Assembly (NCBI GenBank): GCA_028377305.1
Contig: JAONJW010000010.1
Coordinates: 1-64,000 of the forward strand
DNA: 64,000 bases
Direction: 5' to 3'
From: Prolixibacteraceae bacterium
Lineage (GTDB): Bacteria; Bacteroidota; Bacteroidia; Bacteroidales; Prolixibacteraceae
Part shown: positions 1-9,170 of the stretch, piece by piece
Layout of the letters: each line of letters begins with the position of its first letter
Numbering within the stretch: the stretch's first letter is position 1
Notes under the pieces: model-generated
The model's input: only the letters and a program-made list of their open reading frames with translations
Told to the model about the DNA's origin: nothing
Database searches by the model: none
Position numbers and translations under genes: made by a program

Positions 1-8
1 TACGACGC

Positions 9-16
9 TATTTTTG
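9..16 (+). promoter_or_regulatory. Possible -7 promoter box for the maltodextrin operon
   Basis: TATTTTTG fits the Bacteroidetes -7 consensus TAnnTTTG and lies about 110 nt before the MFS start codon. The -33 region falls outside the window, so only half of the promoter can be judged. The 125 nt leader shows no other clear structure. Confidence 0.35.
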
Positions 17-125
17 TATTAAGTAAATATTAAATAATGCTCCATTATATTAATCTCATGGAGGTAATAAGTTCGAAGTTAAGTGTAATCAGGTCTAACA
101 AACGGCCCAATTAACTAATAGCAAT

Positions 126-1487
126 ATGAGGACAAAACCAAAATTATCTTTTTGGCAGATATGGAATGTCAGCTTTGGGTTTTTAGGAATCCAAATGGGG
201 TTTGCTCTGCAAAGTGCAAACGTAAGTAGAATTCTATCCAACCTAGGAGCAGACTTACATTCACTACCTATTTTTTGGTTGGCAGCTCCATTGATGGGGC
301 TTATCGTTCAGCCCATTGTAGGAGCAGCATCTGACAGAACATGGAATAGATTTGGGCGAAGAGGTCCTTATATTTTAGGTGGTGCGATTGTAGCAACTCT
401 TTCTATGTGGCTTATGCCTAATGCATCATTGGTTGTAAGTTTGATTCCAGCATTAGTCTTTGGAGCTTTGATGTTTGCATTCATGGATGGATCATTTAAT
501 ATTACGATGCAACCTTTCCGTGCGTTGGTTGCCGATATGGTGCCTGAAAAACAGAGGACTTTAGGATATTCCGTTCAGAGTTTTCTTATCAATGCAGGAG
601 CTGTAATTGGGTCGATTCTTCCTTATGTATTAACCAATGTATTAGATGTTGCCAATGAAGCACCTGATGGTGAGGTTCCAGCCTCAGTAATTTGGTCGTT
701 CTACATTGGAGGTGCAATTCTTCTAGTTTCTGTTATATGGACCGTTTTCAGAACTAAAGAGTACAACCCTAAAACTTATTGTGAACAAAACGGTTTAGAT
801 CACGACCAGTGGATAAGTGAAAAGAATGAGAAGAAGAGTTTTGGTCAAAACTTATCCGAATTTGGTGGATTAATGAAGAAGATGCCAAAAACCATGATGC
901 AATTAGCCATTGTTCAATTTTTCTCATGGTTCGCATTATATATTATGTGGGTTTATACCACATCAGCAGTATCACAACATGTTTGGGGTACAGCTATCAG
1001 TGATACAAGTTCAAGTGCATACCAAGAGGCAGGTAACTGGGTAGGTGTAATGTTTGGTGCCTATAGTCTTTTTGCCGCAATATTCTCGATGTTAATGACT
1101 CGCATAGCAAATGCGATAGGTCGTAAGACCACCTACATGGTCAGCTTGCTTCTTGGAGGTATCGGGTATATCTCGATGTTCTACATCACGACTCCCAATG
1201 CACTTATTTTCTCTATGATCGGAGTAGGTATTGCATGGGCAGCAGTTTTAGCGATGCCATATTCTATTCTTTCGGAAGCACTTCCTGCAGATAAAATGGG
1301 GGTTTATATGGGGATATTCAATTTCACCATTGCAGGACCACAAATTATATCAGGTTTACTCGGAGGAGCAATATTGTCTTCATTATTTGGCAATCAAGCA
1401 ATCTATATGATGATCATATGTGGTGTTTCCATGTTATTGGCAGCAGCAGCTGTAAGTTTCGTAAAAATTCCTAAGCAACAAAATTAA
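126..1487 (+). CDS. MFS sugar transporter, SLC45/GPH-like, probable maltose importer
   Basis: The 453-residue protein is strongly hydrophobic with about 12 predicted membrane segments and belongs to the major facilitator superfamily. The loop after the second segment carries SDRTWNRFGRRGPY (about residues 69-82), the charged motif found in SLC45/sucrose-type and GPH sugar:cation symporters. A second loop has MTRIANAIGRKTTY. It opens a plus-strand cluster, 11 nt before a beta-phosphoglucomutase and upstream of a GH65 phosphorylase, so import of maltose or a related alpha-glucoside across the inner membrane is the likely role. The substrate is inferred from the neighbours only. No SusC/SusD pair is visible, although one could lie upstream of the window. 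Confidence 0.85.
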   Translation: MRTKPKLSFWQIWNVSFGFLGIQMGFALQSANVSRILSNLGADLHSLPIFWLAAPLMGLIVQPIVGAASDRTWNRFGRRGPYILGGAIVATLSMWLMPNASLVVSLIPALVFGALMFAFMDGSFNITMQPFRALVADMVPEKQRTLGYSVQSFLINAGAVIGSILPYVLTNVLDVANEAPDGEVPASVIWSFYIGGAILLVSVIWTVFRTKEYNPKTYCEQNGLDHDQWISEKNEKKSFGQNLSEFGGLMKKMPKTMMQLAIVQFFSWFALYIMWVYTTSAVSQHVWGTAISDTSSSAYQEAGNWVGVMFGAYSLFAAIFSMLMTRIANAIGRKTTYMVSLLLGGIGYISMFYITTPNALIFSMIGVGIAWAAVLAMPYSILSEALPADKMGVYMGIFNFTIAGPQIISGLLGGAILSSLFGNQAIYMMIICGVSMLLAAAAVSFVKIPKQQN

Positions 1488-1498
1488 AGGGTGATAAA

Positions 1499-2146
1499 AT
1501 GGTACAAATAAAAGCTTGTTTATTCGATTTAGATGGTGTGATAGTAGATACTGCTAAGTACCACTACATTGCATGGAAAGAGTTAGCTAATGAGTTAGGT
1601 TTCGATTTCACAGAAGATGATAATGAGAGACTAAAAGGGGTGAGTAGAATGCGCTCTTTGGACATATTGTTAGAAATTGGAAACAAAACGCTAACTGAAG
1701 AGGAGAAGCTTCACTATGCAGAAAAGAAGAATACGAACTATGTTTCTTACATCCAGAAGATGAAAGAAGATGAGATTCTTCCGGGTGTAACAACATTCTT
1801 AAATATACTACGAGAGAACGGTATAAAGATCGCTTTAGGATCGGCTAGTAAAAATGCTCCTTTAATTCTTACCCAAATAGGATTGACCTCATACTTTGAT
1901 GAGATAGTAGATGGAAACAGTGTGTCGAAAGCAAAACCAGATCCTGAGGTGTTCACAAAAGGGGCTTCGTTGTTAGGTGTTCCTGCGGAAGAGTGTGTCG
2001 TTTTTGAAGATGCCGTAGCAGGGATCGAAGCTGCTAAAGCAGGTGGCATGTTTTGTATTGGTGTAGGAGATCAAGAGACATTGTCAGAAGCAGATTTTGT
2101 GATCAAAGGTTTTGAAGAGATGAGCTTGGATCGTCTTAAGTTTTAA
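1499..2146 (+). CDS. pgmB: Beta-phosphoglucomutase
   Basis: This 215-residue HAD-superfamily protein starts with FDLDGVIVDT, giving the nucleophile Asp10 and the acid/base Asp12 expected in beta-phosphoglucomutase. The cap domain follows (about 16-90), then LGSASKNAP (HAD motif II) and KAKPDPEVF plus FEDAVAGIEAAKAG (motifs III and IV). It converts beta-glucose 1-phosphate, the product of an inverting GH65 phosphorylase, to glucose 6-phosphate. The GH65 gene starts 27 nt downstream, so the two are almost certainly co-transcribed and act in sequence in the cytoplasm. Length is normal for the family. Confidence 0.93.
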   Translation: MVQIKACLFDLDGVIVDTAKYHYIAWKELANELGFDFTEDDNERLKGVSRMRSLDILLEIGNKTLTEEEKLHYAEKKNTNYVSYIQKMKEDEILPGVTTFLNILRENGIKIALGSASKNAPLILTQIGLTSYFDEIVDGNSVSKAKPDPEVFTKGASLLGVPAEECVVFEDAVAGIEAAKAGGMFCIGVGDQETLSEADFVIKGFEEMSLDRLKF

Positions 2147-2173
2147 GGGTAACGAAAGAAAAAGAGATTAGAT

Positions 2174-4477
2174 ATGAAAGATTTTATCATACATGATAAT
2201 TGGAAAGTAATTGAGGACCAATATCACCCAGAATGGAATGAGATTAGCGAGAGTTTAATGAGTCTTGGAAATGGACGCATGGGAGGTCGCGCTAATTTTG
2301 AGGAGAAATTTACAGGAAAGACCCTACAAGGAAACTATGTAGCAGGTGTTTACTATCCAGATAAAACTCGTGTGGGTTGGTGGAAAAATGGATATCCTGA
2401 GTACTTCGCTAAAGTTCTTAATGGAGCAAATTGGATTGGTATCGATGTCACTATTGGTGATGAAAATCTAGACCTAGCAACTTGTGAAGTATTGGATTTC
2501 CACAGAGAGCTTGACATGAAAGAGGGACACTTGGTTCGTCGTTTCACAGCGAAGCTTCCTAGTGGTAAAATCGTAGAAGTACATGCACAACGTTTTATGA
2601 GTATTGTAGACTCTGAAACAGGTGCCATTAGATATAGTATTAAGGCTGTAAACTTCTCTGATCGTATCACAATTAAACCTTACGTGGATTTCGACGTAAT
2701 GAACAAGGATACAAACTACGATGAGAAGTTTTGGGATGAAGTGGAGAAGCAAGTCACTACTAGCGAAGGGTATATTACCGCAGAGACAAGAAAAACGCTA
2801 TTCCACGTCACTTCTGGTATGAAATTCCAGATCTTTATAGATAAAACGAAATTAGATTTTAGTGCTGACCTAGAAGAGCGTAACAAATATATTGCAAACA
2901 TCGTTTCTCAAGATATTAAAGAGGGACAAACTTTTACTATTGAAAAGTTTGGTGTAAATCTTTCATCAGAATATACTTCGAAGAGTGAATTGATGAACAA
3001 TGCAAAGCAGTTTTTGCATAAAGCTTTCGATAAAGGATTCGACCAGATGCTTAAAGAGCACAAAGATGCTTGGGCAGTTAAATGGGAGACGAGTGATGTA
3101 ATTATCGAAGGTGATGCTGCTGCACAACAAGGTATTCGTTTTAATATCTTCCAGTTGAACCAGACATATACCGGTGAGGATCCACGATTGAATATTGGAC
3201 CTAAAGGGTTTACTGGAGAGAAGTACGGAGGAAGTACATATTGGGATACTGAGGCATACTGTTTGCCATTCTATTTGGCAACAGCTCCAGAAGAGATTTC
3301 AAAGAACCTTCTTCTTTTTCGTCATAAACATTTGGATAGAGCTATTGAAAATGCAGGTAAATTAGGTTTTACTAATGGTGCTGCACTATATCCAATGGTT
3401 ACAATGAATGGAGAAGAGTGTCACAACGAGTGGGAGATTACATTTGAAGAGATTCATCGTAATGGAGCAATTGCTTTTGCAATTTATGAATATATCCGCT
3501 ACACTAATGACTTTGAATATCTAGCTCCTCATGGATTTGAAGTATTGCTAGGAATCTCTCGTTTTTGGGCACAACGTGTGAATTGGTCAAACCACCTTAA
3601 CAAGTATGTGATGTTAGGAGTAACTGGACCAAATGAGTACGAAAACAATGTGGATAACAACTACCATACGAACCGTTTGGCTCAATGGACACTTAAATAT
3701 ACGAAAGAGGTTGTTGACTACTTGAAAGAGAGTCATGCTGCAGAGTATGAGACACTAAAAGAGAAGTGGAACTTCGATGAAGCAAAAGAGGTAGAGAAGT
3801 GGTTACATATTGTTGATAACATGCATTTCCCTTATGATGAGACTCGTCAGATCTACCTTCAGCAGGATAACTTCTTAAACAAAGAGATTGTCCCTACGGC
3901 AGAGATGGGAGAGGTTAATCGTCCAATTAACCAGAAATGGTCTTGGGATAGAATTCTTCGTTCTTGTTATATCAAGCAAGCTGATACGCTTCAGAGTCTA
4001 TACCTTTTCGAAGATGAGTTTGATACAGAAACGATCAAAAGACACTTTGATTTCTATGAACCAATTACAGTTCATGAATCGTCTTTATCACCATGTATCC
4101 ATAATATCTTAGCGGCAAAAATTGGTAATCATGACAAAGCTTATGAGATGTACCTTCGTACTGCTCGTTTAGACTTGGATGATTATAACAACGATACAGA
4201 AGATGGTCTACACATCACTTCGATGGGTGGAACCTGGATGGGATTCGTTATGGGATTCGGTGGTTTCCGTGCAAGAAACAACCGTCTTATCCTTAACCCA
4301 TTCTTACCAAAAGAGTGGAAAGGCTATAGCTTTAAAGTTAACTTCAGAGGTGCACACCTTAAAGTTCAAGCTACTCACGACAATATCATCATTGAAAATA
4401 TCTCTGATGTACCATGTGAATTGACTGTATTTGACAAAGAGTATACTTTAGCTGGAAACGATACGCTAAAGTTGTAA
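2174..4477 (+). CDS. mapA: GH65 glycoside phosphorylase, probable maltose phosphorylase
   Basis: The 767-residue protein has no signal peptide and shows the three GH65 regions: an N-terminal beta-sandwich (about 10-260), the (alpha/alpha)6 catalytic barrel (about 310-690) and a short C-terminal beta domain. GPNEYENN contains Glu488, equivalent to the catalytic acid of characterised maltose phosphorylases, and KGFTGEKYGGSTYWDTE is the conserved phosphate/sugar-site region. It should split maltose with phosphate to glucose and beta-glucose 1-phosphate, which the adjacent pgmB uses. Kojibiose, nigerose or trehalose phosphorylases have the same fold; maltose is preferred because of the amylase and glucosidase next to it. 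Confidence 0.88.
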   Translation: MKDFIIHDNWKVIEDQYHPEWNEISESLMSLGNGRMGGRANFEEKFTGKTLQGNYVAGVYYPDKTRVGWWKNGYPEYFAKVLNGANWIGIDVTIGDENLDLATCEVLDFHRELDMKEGHLVRRFTAKLPSGKIVEVHAQRFMSIVDSETGAIRYSIKAVNFSDRITIKPYVDFDVMNKDTNYDEKFWDEVEKQVTTSEGYITAETRKTLFHVTSGMKFQIFIDKTKLDFSADLEERNKYIANIVSQDIKEGQTFTIEKFGVNLSSEYTSKSELMNNAKQFLHKAFDKGFDQMLKEHKDAWAVKWETSDVIIEGDAAAQQGIRFNIFQLNQTYTGEDPRLNIGPKGFTGEKYGGSTYWDTEAYCLPFYLATAPEEISKNLLLFRHKHLDRAIENAGKLGFTNGAALYPMVTMNGEECHNEWEITFEEIHRNGAIAFAIYEYIRYTNDFEYLAPHGFEVLLGISRFWAQRVNWSNHLNKYVMLGVTGPNEYENNVDNNYHTNRLAQWTLKYTKEVVDYLKESHAAEYETLKEKWNFDEAKEVEKWLHIVDNMHFPYDETRQIYLQQDNFLNKEIVPTAEMGEVNRPINQKWSWDRILRSCYIKQADTLQSLYLFEDEFDTETIKRHFDFYEPITVHESSLSPCIHNILAAKIGNHDKAYEMYLRTARLDLDDYNNDTEDGLHITSMGGTWMGFVMGFGGFRARNNRLILNPFLPKEWKGYSFKVNFRGAHLKVQATHDNIIIENISDVPCELTVFDKEYTLAGNDTLKL

Positions 4478-4489
4478 TATACCTATTTT

Positions 4490-4544
4490 AATAAACCCTA
4501 TCCTCCTTCTCTTGTTATAAAAGAAGTGAGGTATAGGGTTTATT
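4490..4544 (+). promoter_or_regulatory. Long intercistronic hairpin between mapA and the amylase gene
   Basis: AATAAACCCTA (4490-4500) pairs perfectly with TAGGGTTTATT (4534-4544), and inner bases CCTC/GAGG and CTTCT/AGAAG extend the helix with small bulges. No run of T follows, so this is more likely an mRNA processing or stability element, or a weak attenuator, than a strong terminator. It ends 23 nt before the amylase start codon and may set unequal levels of the cytoplasmic and exported halves of the cluster. Confidence 0.7.
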
Positions 4545-4567
4545 TGCATTAAAAAATACATACAGAG

Positions 4568-6484
4568 ATGAAAAGAAAAAATATATTATGCCTACTTCTA
4601 TCCTTCTTTGTTAGCTTTAATCTTATCGCAGCAAAGCCTAAATTGGATAGAGTAGAACCGATGTTTTGGTGGGCAGGGATGCATAATCCCCATCTACAAT
4701 TGATGGTACATGGTCAAGATATTGCCTTAACTCAGGTGTCCATCAATTACCCAGGAGTGGAGATAAAAGGTGTTACTCAATTAGATAGCAAGAACTATAT
4801 TTTTATTGATTTAAACATCTCCAAAGATGCTAAAGCTGGGGTGTTTGATATTCTTTTTAAGCAGAAGAATAAGGTTATTGCAAAATATGCTTATGAGCTA
4901 CGTTCTCGTGAAGCTGGTTCCGCTATGCGAGAAGGTTTCAACACCAAAGATGCGCTCTATCTAATTATGCCTGACCGCTTTGCGAATGGGAATACCTTCA
5001 ATGATAATATCAAAGTTATGCGAGAGAACCTTAACCGTGAGAACTCTTTAGGGCGTCATGGTGGAGATATCGCAGGTATAGTAAAGAACTTAGACTATAT
5101 TATCGATCAAGGATACACTGCGATTTGGTTAAATCCCGTGATTGAAAACGATATGCCAGCCAACTCATATCATGGCTATGCAGTGACTGATTTTTATCAA
5201 ATTGACCGTCACTATGGTTCAAACGAAGATTATAGGACTTTTGCAAAAGATGCTAAAGACAAAAACATTAAGTTGATCATGGACATGATCTTTAACCATT
5301 GTGGTGCATTACACTGGTGGATGAAAGATCTCCCATCGAATGATTGGATCAACAATATGCCTGAAGGGGTAGATATGGCTAAAATTGAATATACAGACGA
5401 GGCCATGAATAAAATGGACAAGTCTGCATTTACCATTACAACCCATAGAAAGACAGTAATCCAAGACCCTCATGTGGCAAAAGGAGATCAAGATCATATG
5501 GTAGATGGATGGTTTGTTCCTTCTATGCCAGACCTAAACCAAAAGAATCCATATGTTGCTAGATATCTTATCCAAAACTCGATATGGTGGATAGAGTATG
5601 CTCATCTTGCAGGTATCCGTATGGACACTTACCCATACCCTGACAAGAACATGATGGCACAATGGAATAAAGAGGTGTTGGAAGCATATCCAAACTTCAC
5701 GATTGTAGGAGAAGAGATGTTCTTTGATCCATCTATCGTATCATACTGGGAGGGAAATGAAGCCAATAAAGATGGTTATATCCCTTACACACCTTCAATG
5801 ATGGACTTCCCTCTTCAAGGTGCATTGTGTCAAGGATTCACTGAAGAAGAAGGTTGGGAAAATGGGTTAATGAGAATTTACTTAACGTTAGCCAAAGACT
5901 TTCTTTATAGCAATCCATATAACCTTGTTACTTTCCCAGATAATCACGACCTATCTCGTTACTACTCAGTATTGAATAAAGATCTAGATCTTTGGAAAAT
6001 GGGGATAGCAACAGTACTTACAACAAGAGGTATCCCTCAGATATTTTATGGGACAGAGACGTTAATGGAAGGGTTTGCTCATGATGGACATGGTAAGATG
6101 AGGGCAGACTTCCCTGGTGGTTGGAGTGGTGATAAGGTCAACGCTTTCACAGGAGAAGGTCTAAATAAAGATCAAAAAGATGCTCAAAAATATATCCGTA
6201 CACTATTAAAATGGAGAAAAGGATCTAAGGCGATCACTGAAGGTAAACTTATTCACTTTATCCCAGAGAACGGCATATACCTATATTCTCGTTATACTGA
6301 TAGTGAGAGAGTCGTAGTCATTCTAAATAAGAATGAGGAGGCTAAAGATGTGGATCCACTACGTTATGAACAAGTACTAAAAGGTTTTACAAAAGGACAT
6401 TCTGTACTTGATAATAAAGAGGTGGATGTGACAACTCCTATCCACATCGACGGAAAGAGTGTAATAATTCTTGAACTTCACTAA
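4568..6484 (+). CDS. Exported GH13 alpha-amylase/neopullulanase, SusA-like
   Basis: Residues 1-22 form a signal peptide (lysine-rich start, hydrophobic core, cut near LIAA). An N-terminal cyclomaltodextrinase-type beta domain (about 25-110) precedes the GH13 barrel. The four GH13 regions are present: DMIFNH (239-244), GIRMD with nucleophile Asp353, GEE with acid/base Glu382, and FPDNHD (456-461) with the third acid Asp461. The 638-residue length and layout match the SusA/neopullulanase group of Bacteroides. It should cut maltodextrins or pullulan in the periplasm or outside, feeding the importer and phosphorylase upstream. A weak inverted repeat, GAGAAGAA/TTCTTCTC (6495-6527), follows the stop. 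Confidence 0.92.
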   Translation: MKRKNILCLLLSFFVSFNLIAAKPKLDRVEPMFWWAGMHNPHLQLMVHGQDIALTQVSINYPGVEIKGVTQLDSKNYIFIDLNISKDAKAGVFDILFKQKNKVIAKYAYELRSREAGSAMREGFNTKDALYLIMPDRFANGNTFNDNIKVMRENLNRENSLGRHGGDIAGIVKNLDYIIDQGYTAIWLNPVIENDMPANSYHGYAVTDFYQIDRHYGSNEDYRTFAKDAKDKNIKLIMDMIFNHCGALHWWMKDLPSNDWINNMPEGVDMAKIEYTDEAMNKMDKSAFTITTHRKTVIQDPHVAKGDQDHMVDGWFVPSMPDLNQKNPYVARYLIQNSIWWIEYAHLAGIRMDTYPYPDKNMMAQWNKEVLEAYPNFTIVGEEMFFDPSIVSYWEGNEANKDGYIPYTPSMMDFPLQGALCQGFTEEEGWENGLMRIYLTLAKDFLYSNPYNLVTFPDNHDLSRYYSVLNKDLDLWKMGIATVLTTRGIPQIFYGTETLMEGFAHDGHGKMRADFPGGWSGDKVNAFTGEGLNKDQKDAQKYIRTLLKWRKGSKAITEGKLIHFIPENGIYLYSRYTDSERVVVILNKNEEAKDVDPLRYEQVLKGFTKGHSVLDNKEVDVTTPIHIDGKSVIILELH

Positions 6485-6581
6485 ACATAGCATAGAGAAG
6501 AAGGCATTTTAGTGGTGTTTTCTTCTCATCTTTTCAAGGTGAAAACCATTATACGTCAACAGATGACATCTATGAGAAGGG

Positions 6582-6616
6582 GGTTGAATTTGCAGCAATG
6601 CATTCAACCTTTTTTT
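6582..6616 (+). terminator. Intrinsic terminator after the amylase gene
   Basis: GGTTGAAT (6582-6589) and ATTCAACC (6602-6609) form an 8-bp stem with a 12-nt loop, followed directly by seven T. It closes the mfs-pgmB-mapA-amylase unit and implies a separate promoter for the GH31 gene. Confidence 0.85.
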
Positions 6617-6670
6617 GTATCTAAAAGAAGGATTACAAAATTCCCATCAGTCAATCCGTTGTATTCAGAA

Positions 6671-6692
6671 TACTGGTAATACCAATTGGTAT
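6671..6692. promoter_or_regulatory. Overlapping palindromes, candidate operator of the GH31 gene
   Basis: ATACCAATTGGTAT (6679-6692) is a perfect 14-bp palindrome, and TGGTAATACCA (6674-6684) is a second dyad overlapping it. Both sit 36-55 nt before the GH31 start codon, where a dimeric repressor or activator would act. No TAnnTTTG box was found between them and the start. Confidence 0.5.
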
Positions 6693-6728
6693 CATACGAT
6701 TATTTAAACCATATAGATACACTATCTT

Positions 6729-9110
6729 ATGAAAAAAATTCATATAAAGTACTACCTATTACTTTTTGTAGCACTCTACTCATGGCGTGTTCAAGCACAA
6801 GTAAGTCATGTGAAGGTTACGGATAAAAAGGTGTTATCCTTTCAATTAAACGAACTCCCTATAGAGATCTCGATATTCAACCCTCACACCATCGAAGTAA
6901 AAGCTTTAGAGGCAAACAAAGCACTGGAGACTTACGCTCTGGTTGGACAGAATCAACATGTTGATAACATCACTGAGATCGATGGACAGGTTGTATTAGA
7001 GGGAGAGGAGTGGATAGCAAAGTTGACCAAACAACCATTTCAATTGGTTTTCTATAACAAAGTTGACTTAACCACCCCTATTGCTACGTTAGTAGATATA
7101 TCTTTTCAAAACCAACAGCTATCCTTTGATTTCAAACTGTCTCCATCGGAGCAGATATATGGAGGAGGATCAAGGGCTCTAGACATGAATCGTAGGGGAG
7201 AGAAATTGAAGCTTCATAATGAACCTCACTACTCTTATGGGTGGGGTGAGAAGAATTTAAACTTTTCACAACCGCTTTTTATCTCATCGAATAACTACAA
7301 TATTTTCTACAATAGTGGTGCTACCGGAGAGGTGGATATTGCCAGTACGAAGAGAGATATTCTAAGTATTGGTTCTGGCTTTAGTGGTAATACCATCTAC
7401 ATCACCATTGGTAACTCTCCAATAGATTTACATCATAAATTCGCAAGTCTAGTTGGAACAGCTCCACTTCCTCCACGTTGGGCAATGGGTAATTTGATGT
7501 CTCGTTTTGGATATACTAGTCAGAAACAAGCTGAAGAGATGTTGGATAAAATGCAACAAGAGCAAATACCTGTAGATGCTATTATTTTGGATCTTTATTG
7601 GTTTGGATATGGACAAGATAATTGGAGAATGGGAGATCTAAAATGGAATACCGATTCGTTTCCTACACACCGAAATATGATCCGTAATTTTAAACGTAAG
7701 GGAGTCGAAACAATTCTTATTGCTGAGCCTTTTATTTTAGAATCAACAGCAAGTCACAAAAGTGCGACCAAAGCAAATGCATTGGGGCTCTCGGAAGATG
7801 GCAAGCCATTTGTTATTGAGAAGTTTTGGTTTGGTAAAGCGTCATTGGTGGATGTCTTCTCAAAACAAGGACAAGAGTGGCTATGGCAAAAATATCAACC
7901 TCTTATCAAAGAGGGAGTGTCGGCTTGGTGGGGAGACCTTGGAGAGCCAGAGATGCATCCTAATGGTATTCATTATAGCCTTGGAACAACAAACGAAGTA
8001 CACAATATTTATGGACACTATTGGAGTAAACTTCTTTCTGACAAATACCATAAGTTATATCCAAACAAGAGGTTGTTTCATTTAAATAGAGCTGGGTTCG
8101 TAGGGACACAACGATTCTCCAGCTATCCTTGGTCTGGAGATGTTTCAAGAAGTTGGAGAGGACTACGTCCTCAAGTACCAATCATGTTAGGATTGAGCAT
8201 GGGGCAGATGCCTTACGCTAGTTCAGATTTAGGCGGATTTTGTGCAGGACCACAGAATAATGAACTGTATACAAGGTGGCTTCAATTTGGTGTATTTAAT
8301 CCAATATATCGCCCACACGGAGCCGATGTACCATCAGAAGTAGTTGAGTATCCAGATTCGGTGAAAAGCATCGTTAAGAAGGCCATTGAGCTTAGATACC
8401 AGTTGATGCCATATAACTACACATTGGCATGGGAACAGGCAGTAGATGGTACACCATTGGCTAGACCTTGGTTTTATGAGAACAGTATTCCCAAAAATAT
8501 GTGGAATAGAAGTGATGTCTATATGTGGGGACCAAGCTTCTTGGTATATCCAATCCTAAATAAAGAGGTTAAAAGAAAAGAGTTATTTCTACCCAATGGG
8601 ATATGGTTTGACTTCTTTACAGGGGAACGTTACCTTGGAAACAGCAATATAAACATGGATATTACTTTAGAAAATATACCCGTATTTGTCAAAGCTGGTA
8701 GCTTTATTCCGATGGTTGATACTTTTCAAAATAGTATCGAGTATAGCACGAAGAAACTTTATGTCCACTACTATGCAGATCATACAATTCCTCAAAGTAC
8801 TTATACTTGGTTTAACGATGATGGAGAGAATAAGAATAGTATCAAAAACAACTTGTTTGAAACAATCAAAATGGAAGCAAAACAAAGTTATGATCTAATG
8901 ATCATTAGCTTCGATTCTAAAGGGCATCTCTATCAAGTAGGAAAAAATAAATATCGAGAGATTGATCTTGTTATTCACAATGTGGATAACCCAACAAAGG
9001 TATTAATAGGAAATAAAGACAGAGTAGAAAATAGTACTTGGAATAGTACACAAAGAACCATTACGATCACCATTTCAGATAATGTAAAAGAGGTGAAATT
9101 GATATTCTAA
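6729..9110 (+). CDS. Exported GH31 alpha-glucosidase
   Basis: A signal peptide (about residues 1-23, ending VQAQ) is followed by a galactose-mutarotase-like N-domain (to about 245), the (beta/alpha)8 barrel (about 250-590) and C-terminal beta domains including a DUF5110-like end. WWGDLGEPE carries the GH31 nucleophile Asp403 and WSGDVSRSW the acid/base Asp471. In the maltodextrin context the enzyme should trim alpha-linked gluco-oligosaccharides from the non-reducing end in the periplasm; alpha-1,6 or alpha-xyloside activity cannot be excluded from sequence. It lies behind a terminator and its own palindromic leader, so it is probably a separate transcription unit of the same regulon. Confidence 0.9.
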   Translation: MKKIHIKYYLLLFVALYSWRVQAQVSHVKVTDKKVLSFQLNELPIEISIFNPHTIEVKALEANKALETYALVGQNQHVDNITEIDGQVVLEGEEWIAKLTKQPFQLVFYNKVDLTTPIATLVDISFQNQQLSFDFKLSPSEQIYGGGSRALDMNRRGEKLKLHNEPHYSYGWGEKNLNFSQPLFISSNNYNIFYNSGATGEVDIASTKRDILSIGSGFSGNTIYITIGNSPIDLHHKFASLVGTAPLPPRWAMGNLMSRFGYTSQKQAEEMLDKMQQEQIPVDAIILDLYWFGYGQDNWRMGDLKWNTDSFPTHRNMIRNFKRKGVETILIAEPFILESTASHKSATKANALGLSEDGKPFVIEKFWFGKASLVDVFSKQGQEWLWQKYQPLIKEGVSAWWGDLGEPEMHPNGIHYSLGTTNEVHNIYGHYWSKLLSDKYHKLYPNKRLFHLNRAGFVGTQRFSSYPWSGDVSRSWRGLRPQVPIMLGLSMGQMPYASSDLGGFCAGPQNNELYTRWLQFGVFNPIYRPHGADVPSEVVEYPDSVKSIVKKAIELRYQLMPYNYTLAWEQAVDGTPLARPWFYENSIPKNMWNRSDVYMWGPSFLVYPILNKEVKRKELFLPNGIWFDFFTGERYLGNSNINMDITLENIPVFVKAGSFIPMVDTFQNSIEYSTKKLYVHYYADHTIPQSTYTWFNDDGENKNSIKNNLFETIKMEAKQSYDLMIISFDSKGHLYQVGKNKYREIDLVIHNVDNPTKVLIGNKDRVENSTWNSTQRTITITISDNVKEVKLIF

Positions 9111-9119
9111 ACATCATAT

Positions 9120-9170
9120 ATTAGGAGCTAATTATTTTGTTTTAGCTCCTAGTATAGGTCTATTATTTTT
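9120..9170 (+). terminator. Terminator between the convergent GH31 and lipoprotein genes
   Basis: TAGGAGCTAA (9122-9131) and TTAGCTCCTA (9142-9151) form a perfect 10-bp stem, extendable by a T-G and an A-T pair, with a 10-nt loop. A T-rich stretch follows about 10 nt later. It ends the GH31 transcript and could block transcription from the opposite strand. Confidence 0.75.

Noticed and set aside
1608-2049. Minus-strand frames over pgmB
   Set aside because: Shadows of a fully conserved HAD phosphomutase; no start context or family.
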